64,000 nt of DNA from Chitinophaga ginsengisegetis (GCF_900168065.1 NZ_FUZZ01000001.1:930001-994000), one strand, 5' to 3'. Counted from the first letter of the stretch, positions 1 to 9,607 are shown. The notes: a model not told the origin generated them from the letters alone. Numbers and translations: made by a program.

Positions 1-1
1 T

Positions 2-334
2 AATGAAATAGGCTACCAGGGCGGCGGAGAAGCGTTCACTTACCTGAACATCATCCGCAAAAGAGCTGGGCTTGCAGAAAAAACAGCCGCCAACCTGCCC
101 GACCAGGCATCGTTCCGGCTGGCAATAGAAAATGAAAGACGGGTGGAACTGGCGTTTGAAGGCCACCGCTGGTACGACCTGGTGCGCACCGGCAGGGCAA
201 TCCCGGTGCTCAACAGCAAAAAGGCACAAATCAGGTTAGTAGCGGACCTTACCAGCGACAACCTCGTAATACCAGTACCACAAAGCCAGATAGATATTAA
301 CAAGGATAAGATAAAACAAAACAAAGGATATTGA
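2..334 (+). CDS. SusD/RagB-type nutrient-binding outer-membrane lipoprotein, C-terminal end only
   Basis: The 5' part lies outside the window; about 110 C-terminal residues are visible, ending at the TGA at 332-334. The segment carries the usual SusD carboxy-terminal pattern: a helix ending LNIIRKRAGL, then an IENERRVELAFEGHRWYDLVRTG block, then a short tail. SusD proteins are surface lipoproteins that cap a SusC TonB-dependent transporter and bind oligosaccharide. The SusC partner is expected upstream, outside the window. The stop overlaps the next start (TGATG), so the GH92 gene behind it is co-transcribed and the locus probably takes up mannose-containing glycans. The family call is firm from the ERRVELAFEGHRWYDL motif; the substrate is inferred from neighbours. 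Confidence 0.93.
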   Translation, partial: NEIGYQGGGEAFTYLNIIRKRAGLAEKTAANLPDQASFRLAIENERRVELAFEGHRWYDLVRTGRAIPVLNSKKAQIRLVADLTSDNLVIPVPQSQIDINKDKIKQNKGY

Positions 335-2574
335 TGGTACGTAAAACCGTTTGTACTTTTTTATGGTTAACAGCTGGTATGGCAAGTGCCTGGGCACAAA
401 CCAGCCAGCTGTTGGCTTATGTAGATCCGTTCACCGGCACCTCCAAAAGCACTACACTCACCGCACTGGTTCACGGCGCCGGCACCGAGCAGCTGGCCAA
501 CACCATCCCCGCAGTGGGCATGCCTTTTGGCATGACGCAGTGGACCCCGCAAACCAGGCTCACCGAACAGAAATGTGTAGCGCCGTATTACTATACAGAC
601 TCCCTTTTCACCGGTTTCCGCGGTACGCACTGGCTCAGCGGCTCCTGTACACAGGACTACGGCAGCATGACCATTATGCCGGTTTGCGGCGAACTTAAAA
701 CCAGCCCTAACGATTACGCATCAACGTTTGTAAACACCAGTGAGGTAGCCACGCCTGCTTACTACAGCATCCTGCTGGGTAAAAACAAGATAAAGGCAGA
801 AGTCACTGCCACTGCGCGTTGCAGCATGATGCAATTCAGCTTCACGCAGGATGATGATTGCTATATAGTGATCCGGCCCAACAGCGACCGCGGCAAAGGC
901 GCCGTGTATATCGACCGCCAGCGGCAGGAGATCTCTGGTTACAACCCCGCCTTCCGCATTTACCAGGGACAGGGACAGCCCGCAGGTTTCAGCGGATACT
1001 TTGTAGTGCAGTTTGAAGAAGTGTTCACAGATGCAAAAGTATTCCGTGGCAACACGGTGCTGTTGGAAGACAGTATCAAAAACGAGGCAGGCATTGGCAG
1101 CGCAGTAAAATTCAACGTGCATAAAGGCAGCGTGATAAGAATACGTGTAGGTACCTCTTTCACCAGTATTGATGCGGCACGGGAAAATCTTGCCGCAGAA
1201 ATCAATCACTGGGATTTTAACGCACAAACAAAAGCAGGCAGCGATGTGTGGAATAAAGCGTTGGGGAAAATTGAAGTAACCGGTTCTTCCGAAAAAGATA
1301 AAAAAATCTTTTATACCGCGCTATATCATACCATGCAGCACCCGCGTCTTTTCAATGATGTAAAAGGCACTTACCCTGCCTTTGCGCAATCATACCAGGT
1401 GAAGCAACTGGCGTCAGGCAATTACTACGACGACTTTTCCATGTGGGATATTTACCGCGCGCAACTCCCGCTGTATGAAATACTGGACACCGCGTTGATC
1501 AACGACCTGGTACGTTCACTGATCCTGAAAGGTCAACAGGGCGGCTGGTTGCCTATTTTCCCCTGCTGGAATAATTACACCGCCGCAATGGTTGGCGATC
1601 ATGCTATTCCGTTTATCGCATCGGCTTATAATAAAGGTATCCGCAATTATGATGTGGAAGAAGCATACCGCCTCATGCGGCAAAATGCTTTTGACACCGC
1701 TGCCATAGAAGACTATAAAGAAGGTAAGGGCCGCAGGGCATTATCTTCTTACCTGAAATACGGGTATGTACCTTTGGAAGATAACGTGCCGTACGCCTTT
1801 CATAGCCGCGAACAGGTGTCGCGCACACTTGAATATGCGTTTGATGATTACGCATTATCTACCGTTGCGAAAGCATTGCATAAGCGAAAGGATTATGCCA
1901 TCTTAAAGAAAAGGGCCGGCAATTATGCCAATGTATTTGATCCGCAGCTGGGAGATGTAAACGGCCGGTATGCCTCCGGCAAATGGTATGAGCAACCGGA
2001 CCGGGATAAGAAAATGTTTTTTATCACCGAAGGAACCCCGCGGCAATACGGCTTTTACGTACCGCATGATATTCCCGGGCTTATCAAACTAACCGGTGGA
2101 AACAAAAAATTTGAACAGGCACTGGATAGTCTTTTTCTGAAACAACAATACTGGCATGGCAATGAACCCGGTCACCAGATCCCTTTCCTGTACAACTACG
2201 TAAACGCGCAAACGAAAACAATAGCGCATACCCGTGAAATCAGGGCAATGGAATACGGCGTAGGGCCGGGAGGGTTATGCGGCAATGACGATGCAGGGCA
2301 GATCAGCGCCTGGTATGTATTTACCGCGATGGGCTTTTATCCGGTGAACCCCGTAGCGCCGGAATATGCCATTACCATTCCTGCTTTTGAACGCATTGTT
2401 ATTCATACCGGCGAGCATACCACCACCACTATCCGTGTAGCTCCAAAAGGCGCACCGGTATTTATCGGCACTATCAAAAAGGATGGAAAACCATACAGCA
2501 CTACGCGCCTGTTGCATACCGACCTGATGAAGGGCGGCGTATTTGACATTTACCCAACGGATGGCGGACAATGA
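334..2574 (+). CDS. GH92 family alpha-mannosidase, secreted
   Basis: About 746 residues, the normal length for GH92, with an N-terminal signal peptide ending near AWAQ. GH92 enzymes are calcium-dependent exo-alpha-mannosidases. Landmarks include FSMWDIYRAQLPL near mid-protein, NEPGHQIPFLYNY (the Glu of the EPxH block is the general acid in studied members) and near the C-terminus GNDDAGQISAWYVF followed by MGFYPVNP, where the Asp pair supplies the catalytic base region. The ATG at 334 is preferred to the TTG at 331 because it overlaps the SusD stop by one base, a typical translational coupling. With the upstream SusD and the convergent GH130 gene it makes a small mannoglycan-utilisation group. 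Linkage preference cannot be read from the sequence. Confidence 0.93.
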   Translation: MVRKTVCTFLWLTAGMASAWAQTSQLLAYVDPFTGTSKSTTLTALVHGAGTEQLANTIPAVGMPFGMTQWTPQTRLTEQKCVAPYYYTDSLFTGFRGTHWLSGSCTQDYGSMTIMPVCGELKTSPNDYASTFVNTSEVATPAYYSILLGKNKIKAEVTATARCSMMQFSFTQDDDCYIVIRPNSDRGKGAVYIDRQRQEISGYNPAFRIYQGQGQPAGFSGYFVVQFEEVFTDAKVFRGNTVLLEDSIKNEAGIGSAVKFNVHKGSVIRIRVGTSFTSIDAARENLAAEINHWDFNAQTKAGSDVWNKALGKIEVTGSSEKDKKIFYTALYHTMQHPRLFNDVKGTYPAFAQSYQVKQLASGNYYDDFSMWDIYRAQLPLYEILDTALINDLVRSLILKGQQGGWLPIFPCWNNYTAAMVGDHAIPFIASAYNKGIRNYDVEEAYRLMRQNAFDTAAIEDYKEGKGRRALSSYLKYGYVPLEDNVPYAFHSREQVSRTLEYAFDDYALSTVAKALHKRKDYAILKKRAGNYANVFDPQLGDVNGRYASGKWYEQPDRDKKMFFITEGTPRQYGFYVPHDIPGLIKLTGGNKKFEQALDSLFLKQQYWHGNEPGHQIPFLYNYVNAQTKTIAHTREIRAMEYGVGPGGLCGNDDAGQISAWYVFTAMGFYPVNPVAPEYAITIPAFERIVIHTGEHTTTTIRVAPKGAPVFIGTIKKDGKPYSTTRLLHTDLMKGGVFDIYPTDGGQ

Positions 2575-2639
2575 GTGGTTACCCGCAGCGGAAATTACTC
2601 CATAGTTCATCCATCTGTTGCCAGATCACCTGCGGACAT

Positions 2640-3782
2640 CTATGGCAGCGGATCTCCCGGCGCGGGATGTTTGGGATCAAATACGGCCATCCCTACCCTG
2701 CTGTCGGCACAGCCATAATATAAAATCCATTTCTTCTTAAAATATACCAGTCCTTCAATGAACACGGTACCTGCGGCATATTGTCCGCTTTTTTCAAATG
2801 CCTCCATCGGGCGCAGGAAGGGTACATCCAGGCGGGCAATGGCTTTTTCAGGATTCTGTTTATCAAAAAGTACCTGCCCGGCACTATAGGTATTTGCAGT
2901 AAAACGCTGATCACCTTTATCGCCCGGCTGGTTCTTGCCGTTATACAGCAATAGAATGCCTTTATCCGTGATAATAGCCGGTGGGCCGCACTCTGTGAGC
3001 CCGCTGTCGAAATAGCCTTTCCTGGGCCTTATAAGCGCTTTTAATGCGCCACTGCTGTCGGTAACAGGTTGCCAGTCGACCAGGTTATCAGACGTAGCGG
3101 CAAATACGCCGTGTTCTCCCCAATACATCCAGTACTTACCATTCACTTTTGCAATCACCTGTTTCTTTCCTTTCAGTGCTGTAACGATAGAAGCCGATTT
3201 ATGCGGCTGATCCACGAAACGGTCGCCGGCTTTCCGGAAGATGGGCCCGTGCTTGGTCCAGTTTACCAGGTCTTTGCTGGTAGCCACTCCCAGCCTCGGC
3301 ACCTGCCGGTTCCACTGTGTATAGAAGATTACATAAGTACCATCAACGGTAACGGCTACACGGGGATCTTCGCAGCCGCCCGGCCATTCATAGGTTTGCT
3401 GATCATCCTTACGCGGGTATAATACCGGTATTCTTTTTCTTTTGAAAGAAGTACCGTTTTTACTTTCCGCATAGCCGATCCGGGAAGTGCGCATGCCTAT
3501 CTGTATCCCGGATTTATCTTCCGCGCGGTAAAGCACTACTATCTTCCCGGCCTTAACAATGGCAGCGGGGTTAAAGGTGTCGTTCGACTCCCAGTCGACC
3601 TCCCTTTGCAGGAGCGAATCATAAAAGTGTGCCGTAGAGTCTGTGCGGATCACGGGGTTTACGCCCGCAGGTCTTACAAAGCCACCCAGCGCCCAATCGG
3701 GTAAACGGTTGGTTTGGGCTTTCAGCGGATGCTGCGTAAGGGCTATAGTTGCAGCCAGGAGAAACAGAATCTTGCTATTCAA
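2640..3782 (-). CDS. GH130 family mannoside phosphorylase or beta-mannosidase, secreted
   Basis: 380 residues with a signal peptide ending at HPLKAQ. The five-bladed propeller of GH130 is indicated by FNPAAIVKAGKIVVLYRAED, GIQIGMRTSRIGYAESKNG and the diagnostic GGCEDPRVAVTVDGTYV block, followed by SKDLVNWTKHGPIF. GH130 enzymes either phosphorolyse beta-mannosides or, in some secreted members, hydrolyse them. The clear export signal favours the hydrolytic type, because phosphorolysis is usually kept inside the cell, but this is inference. It is convergent with the GH92 gene, with 65 bases between the two stops, and divergent from the sensor kinase. Confidence 0.85.
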   Translation of the reverse strand: MNSKILFLLAATIALTQHPLKAQTNRLPDWALGGFVRPAGVNPVIRTDSTAHFYDSLLQREVDWESNDTFNPAAIVKAGKIVVLYRAEDKSGIQIGMRTSRIGYAESKNGTSFKRKRIPVLYPRKDDQQTYEWPGGCEDPRVAVTVDGTYVIFYTQWNRQVPRLGVATSKDLVNWTKHGPIFRKAGDRFVDQPHKSASIVTALKGKKQVIAKVNGKYWMYWGEHGVFAATSDNLVDWQPVTDSSGALKALIRPRKGYFDSGLTECGPPAIITDKGILLLYNGKNQPGDKGDQRFTANTYSAGQVLFDKQNPEKAIARLDVPFLRPMEAFEKSGQYAAGTVFIEGLVYFKKKWILYYGCADSRVGMAVFDPKHPAPGDPLP

Positions 3783-3845
3783 GGTAGTTTGTTTAAATTG
3801 AGCAAGGAAAGGATAAAGATAATCTCCGCATTTGACTCATTCAAA

Positions 3846-3853
3846 CAAAACTA
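3846..3853 (-). promoter_or_regulatory. Candidate -7 element for the GH130 gene
   Basis: Read on the minus strand this is TAGTTTTG, an exact match to the Bacteroidota -7 form TAnnTTTG. It would start transcription about 58 bases before the GH130 ATG. A TTTG lies upstream (3869-3872), but the gap of 15 is shorter than the usual 17-23, so support is partial. Confidence 0.3.
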
Positions 3854-3877
3854 CACGTGCCCCTTTAACAAACGCCT

Positions 3878-6800
3878 ATGCAGCATCAAGATCAATTTTT
3901 AGCTGGTGGTGGAGAAATGGGCAGGCTGATTCAAAGCATGGATTGGTCAACAACTTCGTTAGGACCGGTCGAATCATGGCCGCAGAGTTTAAAAACAACA
4001 GTCAGTCTTTGTCTTTCTTCCACATTTCCCGCTTTAATCGCCTGGGGCCCCGATACCATACAGATCTATAACGATAGCTACCGTCCTATCTGTGGCGATA
4101 AACATCCCGTGTCTATGGGGCAGAGCTTCCGGGTATGCTGGGAAACAGCGCTGCCGGTAGTGGGTGATGCTTTTACCCGCGGACAATCAGGTGAAGGCAC
4201 CTATATCAAAGACCAGCGGATGTTCCTGGACCGGAACGGCTACCTCGAAGAAGCATTTATGACATTCTCGTTTGCGCCTATACGAAATGAAGCCGGCGAA
4301 GTGGGAGGTATTTTTCACACGGTTACCGAAACAACGGATAAAATGCTCGCTGCGCGCCGGACGCAGGTGGTACGTGATTTGTCGGCCCTGATAGGCAAAG
4401 CCGAAACTACTGAAAAGATATGTGACGCAATACTGGGAAAAACGATTGACTTCAGCCGGGATATCCCTTTCCTGCTGCTATACCAACTGGACAGTAAGGT
4501 GGATAGCCACTGTGTAATAGCTGCTGCCGGAATTAATGCGGTCGCTGCGGGAGTTACCTGGCCTTTTGACGAGGTATTACAATCCCCGCAACCCGGAGTG
4601 GTAACGGACCTGAGCAACCGCTTTGGCAATATTTCCTTTGGTCCATACCCCGAAGCGCCACGCAGCGCTGTTGTGCTACCGGTAAATATTGCCGGGCAGC
4701 AGCGGCCGTGGGGATTTGTTGTTGCAGGTGTGAGTGCCAGAAGAACGCTGGATGATGCCTATTTAAACTTTTACGAATTACTGGGCAATGCTTTCAGCAT
4801 CGCCTTTTCCAATGTGCATGCGTATGAACAGGCACAACAGCGCACCGAAGCATTGGCGGCTATTGATAAAGCTAAAACAGCTTTTTTCAATAATGTAAGC
4901 CACGAATTCAGAACGCCGCTTACGCTGATGATAGGCCCGCTGGAAGAATTGCTGCAACAACCCCTGCTGCAGCAGCCTCCATATAAAATTAACCTGGACG
5001 CCACTTATCGTAATACACACCGCCTGTTGAAACTGGTAAACAACCTGCTGGATGTAAGCCGGGTAGAAGCCAACCGGTTAAAGGCGGTATACCAGCCGGT
5101 AAACCTGGCAACACTCACCACCGATCTGGCCAGTAGCTTCCAGTCGATCATCGAAAAAGCAGGTATGCAACTGAATATCGATTGCGTTTCCACCCGGCCG
5201 GTGTATATAGATGTGGAAATATGGGAGAAGATCATCCTGAACCTGCTCTCCAATGCGTTTAAATTTACGTTGGAAGGCAGTATCAGCGTGATACTCCGTG
5301 AAACTGAAACATCCGCCATTCTCCAGGTAAAAGATACTGGCGTAGGCATACCTGAAAAAGAATTACCACATATGTTTGAGCGGTTTCACCGGGTGGAAAA
5401 CAGTCCCGGTCGCACACATGAGGGATCTGGTATCGGGTTGTCGCTGGTGAGCGAACTGGTACGGCTACACGCCGGCACCATCAGCGTGGAAAGTTCAGAA
5501 GGCACGGGCACAACTTTTACCATACACCTGCCCTTCGGTAATGATCATCTTCCCCGGGAACAGATCTCCGAAACCGGGAAACATACAGATACCCTGCTGT
5601 TAAAAGGCGCTTTTCTGAAAGAGGCATACAGCCTGCTGGACAACGACAGCCCTCCAACACATGAGGGGCATTATATGCCCGAAATGGGGCACTGGGAAGT
5701 AACAGAAACCGCCGGCAGCCCCGAACGGGCGCATGTGCTCATCGTGGATAATAACGCGGATATGCGTAACTACCTGGCACGGCTACTCGAAAAGTATTTT
5801 TATATCACCACTGCCAAAAACGGGTTGGAAGCGCTGGAGCAAGTGGAGCGTAACAAACCTGATCTTATCCTCAGCGATATCATGATGCCGGTGATGAATG
5901 GAAAAGATCTGCTGGAACGGGTACGTGGCAACCCGGTTACCGCGCAGATACCTGTTATCTTTCTTTCCGCACGTGCAGGTGGCGAAGCCCGTATCGACGG
6001 ACTGGAAGCCGGTGCAGACGACTACCTGGTGAAACCCTTTTCGGCCGGGGAACTGCTCACAAAAGTAAAAGCGCATATTAAAATTCTGCAACTGCGTAAC
6101 CATGCGGAGCAGCAACTGAAAAATTTATTTGAACAGGCGCCGGTGGCCATCTGTTTATTGAAAGGACTGTTAATGAATATTGAGGTGGCCAACGAAATAC
6201 AATTGCAGTACTGGGGCAGAACCGCTGAAGAAGTAATGCAGAAACCATTACTGGAAGCCCTGCCCGAGCTGAAATCACAGGGAATGGAAAGTATGATAGA
6301 GAAAGCATACGTCACCGGCAAAAGGTATATTACCGGTGAACTGCCGCTAAAGATCGTACGTTTTGGTAAAGCCGAAGATATTATTGTCAGGATTACATTT
6401 GAACCGCTGTATGAAGAAAGTGGCAATGTTTCCGGCATCATGTGTGTTACCAATGACATCACCCATTTTGTAGCCGCACGTGAAGCTGCCAGGAATTATT
6501 CAGATAAACTGGAATTTCATGTGGAAGACCGCACCACAGCATTAAAAGTGGCCAATGAAGAATTAAAACGGACCAACAGGGAATTGGAGGACTTTGTATT
6601 TATATCGAGCCATGACCTGCAGGAGCCCTTGCGTAAAATTCAAACCTTTGGCAACATTGCTATGAGCGCCGAAGCGGCACAACAGCCGGTAAAAGAGTAC
6701 CTGGAAAAAATGATCGCTTCTGCTTCGCGCATGTCCGGGCTGATCAAAGACCTTCTGAATTATTCAAAACTGAATAAAAGTGACGATCCGTTTATTGAAA

Positions 6801-7276
6801 CAGACCTGAATGTTGTTATGGAACAGGTACTGAGTGATCTTGAACCCGGTTTAAGGAAAAGGAATGCGCATATTGAAATATCACCGCTTCCACACATAAA
6901 AGCGGTTCCATTACAGATGAATCAGCTCTTTCATAACCTGCTTGATAATTCCCTGAAGTTTAATGAGCAGGAACCGGTGATCCGCGTAAGCGTGAGCATC
7001 ATATCACCGGAAAAACAAGCTGCGGTTCCAAGACTGGAGGCAGACAAACAGTATTATGAGCTGGTATTCCGCGACAACGGTATCGGCTTTGAGCAGAAAT
7101 ACGCCGACCAGGTATTCACTATTTTCAAGCGTTTGGTGAAGCCTTCCGAATATCCCGGTTCGGGTATCGGGTTAACCATTTGCCGCAAAGTGGTATTGAA
7201 TCATGGAGGGTATATTTATCCTGAATCGCAGTTGAATGAGGGCACTACGTTTTATGTATACCTGCCGGTTTTGTAA
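3878..7276 (+). CDS. Hybrid sensor histidine kinase with two kinase cores and an internal receiver
   Basis: 1132 residues with no signal peptide or membrane segment, so probably a cytoplasmic sensor. Domain order by motif: N-terminal PAS-like region (about 1-165); GAF-like region (about 165-315); first HisKA with NVSHEFRTPL (His342) and an HATPase ending near residue 560 with GSGIGLSLV; receiver with IVDNNADMR, LILSDIMMPVMNG (Asp667) and LVKPFSAGEL; a second PAS (about 745-865); coiled linker; second HisKA with SSHDLQEPLRK (His912) and a second HATPase with DNGIGFEQKY and GSGIGLTICRK. The N-terminal module resembles those of large Bacteroidota and cyanobacterial hybrid kinases. No DNA-binding domain is present, so a separate response regulator is required and none is adjacent. 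The stimulus cannot be deduced. Confidence 0.92.
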   Translation: MQHQDQFLAGGGEMGRLIQSMDWSTTSLGPVESWPQSLKTTVSLCLSSTFPALIAWGPDTIQIYNDSYRPICGDKHPVSMGQSFRVCWETALPVVGDAFTRGQSGEGTYIKDQRMFLDRNGYLEEAFMTFSFAPIRNEAGEVGGIFHTVTETTDKMLAARRTQVVRDLSALIGKAETTEKICDAILGKTIDFSRDIPFLLLYQLDSKVDSHCVIAAAGINAVAAGVTWPFDEVLQSPQPGVVTDLSNRFGNISFGPYPEAPRSAVVLPVNIAGQQRPWGFVVAGVSARRTLDDAYLNFYELLGNAFSIAFSNVHAYEQAQQRTEALAAIDKAKTAFFNNVSHEFRTPLTLMIGPLEELLQQPLLQQPPYKINLDATYRNTHRLLKLVNNLLDVSRVEANRLKAVYQPVNLATLTTDLASSFQSIIEKAGMQLNIDCVSTRPVYIDVEIWEKIILNLLSNAFKFTLEGSISVILRETETSAILQVKDTGVGIPEKELPHMFERFHRVENSPGRTHEGSGIGLSLVSELVRLHAGTISVESSEGTGTTFTIHLPFGNDHLPREQISETGKHTDTLLLKGAFLKEAYSLLDNDSPPTHEGHYMPEMGHWEVTETAGSPERAHVLIVDNNADMRNYLARLLEKYFYITTAKNGLEALEQVERNKPDLILSDIMMPVMNGKDLLERVRGNPVTAQIPVIFLSARAGGEARIDGLEAGADDYLVKPFSAGELLTKVKAHIKILQLRNHAEQQLKNLFEQAPVAICLLKGLLMNIEVANEIQLQYWGRTAEEVMQKPLLEALPELKSQGMESMIEKAYVTGKRYITGELPLKIVRFGKAEDIIVRITFEPLYEESGNVSGIMCVTNDITHFVAAREAARNYSDKLEFHVEDRTTALKVANEELKRTNRELEDFVFISSHDLQEPLRKIQTFGNIAMSAEAAQQPVKEYLEKMIASASRMSGLIKDLLNYSKLNKSDDPFIETDLNVVMEQVLSDLEPGLRKRNAHIEISPLPHIKAVPLQMNQLFHNLLDNSLKFNEQEPVIRVSVSIISPEKQAAVPRLEADKQYYELVFRDNGIGFEQKYADQVFTIFKRLVKPSEYPGSGIGLTICRKVVLNHGGYIYPESQLNEGTTFYVYLPVL

Positions 7277-7377
7277 GGAGGTTATTATATTTTTGTATGT
7301 TGATGGTGAAGATGAAATAACTTCTTTTCCGGAGATTTTTAATGATTTTTATCATGTCTTCACAAGAAATTATCGGC

Positions 7378-7385
7378 TATTTTTG
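7378..7385 (+). promoter_or_regulatory. Candidate -7 element for the small secreted protein gene
   Basis: TATTTTTG matches TAnnTTTG and sits about 35 bases before the favoured ATG at 7421. No good TTTG is found at the proper distance upstream, so the match rests on the -7 box alone. Confidence 0.35.
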
Positions 7386-7420
7386 CTAACTTAATAATGG
7401 CACCAAAACAAGATCAACAT

Positions 7421-7990
7421 ATGCAATACTGTAGCAGAATTTTTTACATGATCTGCTTATTGATGTGTATCAATGTAGCAGCAGACGCGCAAAAGAAGAT
7501 CACCGGCATTTACCGCAGCATGGATGATTATTTGGCTAATGAGTTGAGTTACACCAAAGATAACGGCAACAAAGCGCCCAGGATCCATCTGCATACGCTT
7601 GCGCCTAAAAGTTATGTCACCCTGCAGCATAACGGCAGGAATATTCATATCAACAAAAATGAAATATTTGCTTATCAGCTCGCAAATGGTGATGTATACC
7701 GGGTAGAAGGTAATCATAGTTACCAGATCCTGAATAAAAACCCGCAATTATTGCTGTATAAGAGAAAAATACCTGCTTCTCCGAAAGCCGGTCCGGAAGA
7801 TCAGTACAAAATGTACTTCTCCGCTCCGAATGGTAAAATACAAACGCTGACCGCCTGGAATGTGAAACAGGCTTTCCCCGCGCATGAAACACTGGCGGAT
7901 CAGATGGACGCCCAGTTTAAGCGTGATGCAGAACTGCTCACCTACGACCGGTTCCGTGGTATGTATAAACTGGAGTGGCTCGTAAAATAA
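7421..7990 (+). CDS. Small secreted protein of unknown function
   Basis: About 189 residues from ATG 7421. This start is preferred to ATG 7397 because it places a clean signal peptide (YMICLLMCINVAADAQ) at the N-terminus. The mature part is mixed alpha/beta with no motif I recognise. It contains a duplicated-looking Gly/Asn turn pattern (HNGRNIHINKNEIFAYQLANG) and a basic LLLYKRK stretch. The protein probably sits in the periplasm or on the surface. It follows the sensor kinase by about 145 bases but has its own candidate promoter, and is closed off by a strong bidirectional terminator. No function is proposed. Confidence 0.7.
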   Translation: MQYCSRIFYMICLLMCINVAADAQKKITGIYRSMDDYLANELSYTKDNGNKAPRIHLHTLAPKSYVTLQHNGRNIHINKNEIFAYQLANGDVYRVEGNHSYQILNKNPQLLLYKRKIPASPKAGPEDQYKMYFSAPNGKIQTLTAWNVKQAFPAHETLADQMDAQFKRDAELLTYDRFRGMYKLEWLVK

Positions 7991-7997
7991 ATTACTG

Positions 7998-8038
7998 ACA
8001 GTTAGCTTCCGGCACAATACCGGAAGCTAACTGTTTTA
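7998..8038. terminator. Bidirectional terminator between convergent genes
   Basis: A 15-bp perfect stem (7998-8012 with 8020-8034) encloses a 7-base loop, followed by a run of T on the plus strand and preceded by A/T-rich sequence for the minus strand. It lies between the stop of the small secreted protein gene and the stop of the esterase fusion gene. Confidence 0.85.
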
Positions 8039-9451
8039 CTTTACCGCTTTTAAGATAAAATCCACAATGGGCGTAGGGTCCGGGAAACTATGCGGATGAT
8101 GGGCAAATCCCGGTTTATGCATCACCGTTATATCCCCCTTCAGCGCTTTTATTTTCTCTTCAAATGGCAATGTGTTTTCCGCCGGTGGCACATCTGTATC
8201 CGCATCTGCCAACACATGCAGCATCGGGTATTTTCCCTTTACAATTTCCTTTGTTTTATAGAGCGGACTTCCTTTAAACAACATAGCAGCACTATCGGAA
8301 GTAAAACCATAATCCTTTTTGAAAGCTTCCCATTCGTTACGTTTTGTGAACTGTTTTTTAAACTGGCTGCCTGGCCAGCTGCACAGGTCTATCACCGGGT
8401 TATCTACGTACACGGCCGCTACCTTATCCGGATTTTCAGCCGCCCAGTTGTACACATAAACCGCTCCCCTGCTCATGCCTTCCATCACTGTTTTACGTGC
8501 CAGTCCGGCTTTGCGCAACAATGAGTAATAGCCGTTCCATAATTGTATGGCTTCCTTATTGCCAAACAGTTCCGCCACATCGCAATACACCACATGATAA
8601 CCTCTTTCCAGCAGGGCAATATCTGTTTGCGGTTCATGGCCCCAGAAACGGGCGCGCCAGATCCACGGATGCCCGGCAGCCGCAAACTTAGGCGCTACCA
8701 CTTTACAGGCGCGCCCGCTGAACTCAAAATCCGCGCAACGGTATCCATAAAATGAGGTGATCTTTTTATCGCCCGGCAGGTGGTTGATAGCGTTAAAAGC
8801 CGTATCCCGCACCGGGTGCAGCACTTCAAAAAGTGTTTTCGCCATCAGCGTGGTACCCGTTAGTTCAGGATGAATACCATCCGGCATAAGTCCGGGTTTA
8901 CCGATCAACAGCGCATTCAGGTTTACCAGCTCCAGGTTTTCATCATAAGCCACCTGTCTTACCTTTGGTAAAATCTGTGTTGTAATAACCGGGTCCCAGA
9001 TCTGGGTAGTGTCTTTCACAAAGGAAACAATGGGCTGCAACAGGAGGATACGCGGATGCGAAGGCAATGCCCGGAATGCCCGGATCATGTCGTGGTAATC
9101 CGATTCGTATTCATCGAGATGTATGCGGTTAATCAGCTTGCTGTCGTTGCCGCCCAGGTCGATCAGCACAATGTCTGGTTCACTTGCCAGCGCAGCTTTA
9201 TACTCCGGCGTATTCCAATAGGGATGATCCCCTTTTTTGAGTAAGGTGGTGCTGCTTACGCCATAGTTGGTGACCTCAAAGCCTGGCCCCAGCAGCTTTC
9301 CCAGCTGCGCCGGGTAGGATTCCGTTTCAGGATGTTGCAGGCGGGCGCCCGCACAGATGCTTGCACCCAGGCAGGCGATCTTTACCCGTTGTGCCAACAG
9401 CGGCACATGATAAAACAAGATCAATAAAAAAATAAGATACCTGGACTTCAT
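8036..9451 (-). CDS. Secreted two-domain esterase: SGNH hydrolase fused to alpha/beta hydrolase
   Basis: 471 residues with a signal peptide ending near PLLAQ. Residues about 22-212 form an SGNH/GDSL esterase: block I CLGASIC with Ser31, a GGND block at 100-103, and block V DGIHPE with Asp191 and His194. Residues about 230-471 form an alpha/beta hydrolase with a nucleophile elbow GMSRGA (Ser327) and a late FAHHPHSF histidine. The two families are unrelated, so one chain carries two serine-hydrolase active sites. Such fusions are consistent with removing acyl decorations from polysaccharide. Located downstream of the minus-strand Planctomycete-like operon but separated from it by about 155 bases and a terminator-like hairpin. 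Confidence 0.82.
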   Translation of the reverse strand: MKSRYLIFLLILFYHVPLLAQRVKIACLGASICAGARLQHPETESYPAQLGKLLGPGFEVTNYGVSSTTLLKKGDHPYWNTPEYKAALASEPDIVLIDLGGNDSKLINRIHLDEYESDYHDMIRAFRALPSHPRILLLQPIVSFVKDTTQIWDPVITTQILPKVRQVAYDENLELVNLNALLIGKPGLMPDGIHPELTGTTLMAKTLFEVLHPVRDTAFNAINHLPGDKKITSFYGYRCADFEFSGRACKVVAPKFAAAGHPWIWRARFWGHEPQTDIALLERGYHVVYCDVAELFGNKEAIQLWNGYYSLLRKAGLARKTVMEGMSRGAVYVYNWAAENPDKVAAVYVDNPVIDLCSWPGSQFKKQFTKRNEWEAFKKDYGFTSDSAAMLFKGSPLYKTKEIVKGKYPMLHVLADADTDVPPAENTLPFEEKIKALKGDITVMHKPGFAHHPHSFPDPTPIVDFILKAVK

Positions 9452-9533
9452 GAGTGAAAATTATACGTGGAATAATGGAATGTTAAGATAATATTTACTT
9501 TTATCATTCCACGTATTCCCCTGCTTCACCAAA

Positions 9534-9570
9534 AAGTAACCGGTGGCCAGGTAAATACCTGCCACCGGTG
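9534..9570 (-). terminator. Terminator of the cytochrome/DUF1501 operon
   Basis: A near-perfect stem with one bulged base: the arm around 9539-9552 pairs with that around 9557-9570. Read on the minus strand it is followed by a T-rich stretch (TTACTTTTTGG). It lies just after the stop of the last gene of the 16.6-9.6 kb operon. Confidence 0.65.
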
Positions 9571-9607
9571 GTTTATTTTCAATGTTCGCTGTTGCGGATT
9601 ATAACCG

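Noticed and set aside
7288..7295. TATTTTTG after the sensor kinase stop as a promoter
   Set aside because: Its TTTG partner (7270-7273) is only 14 bases away and a closer -7 box at 7378 fits the next gene better.
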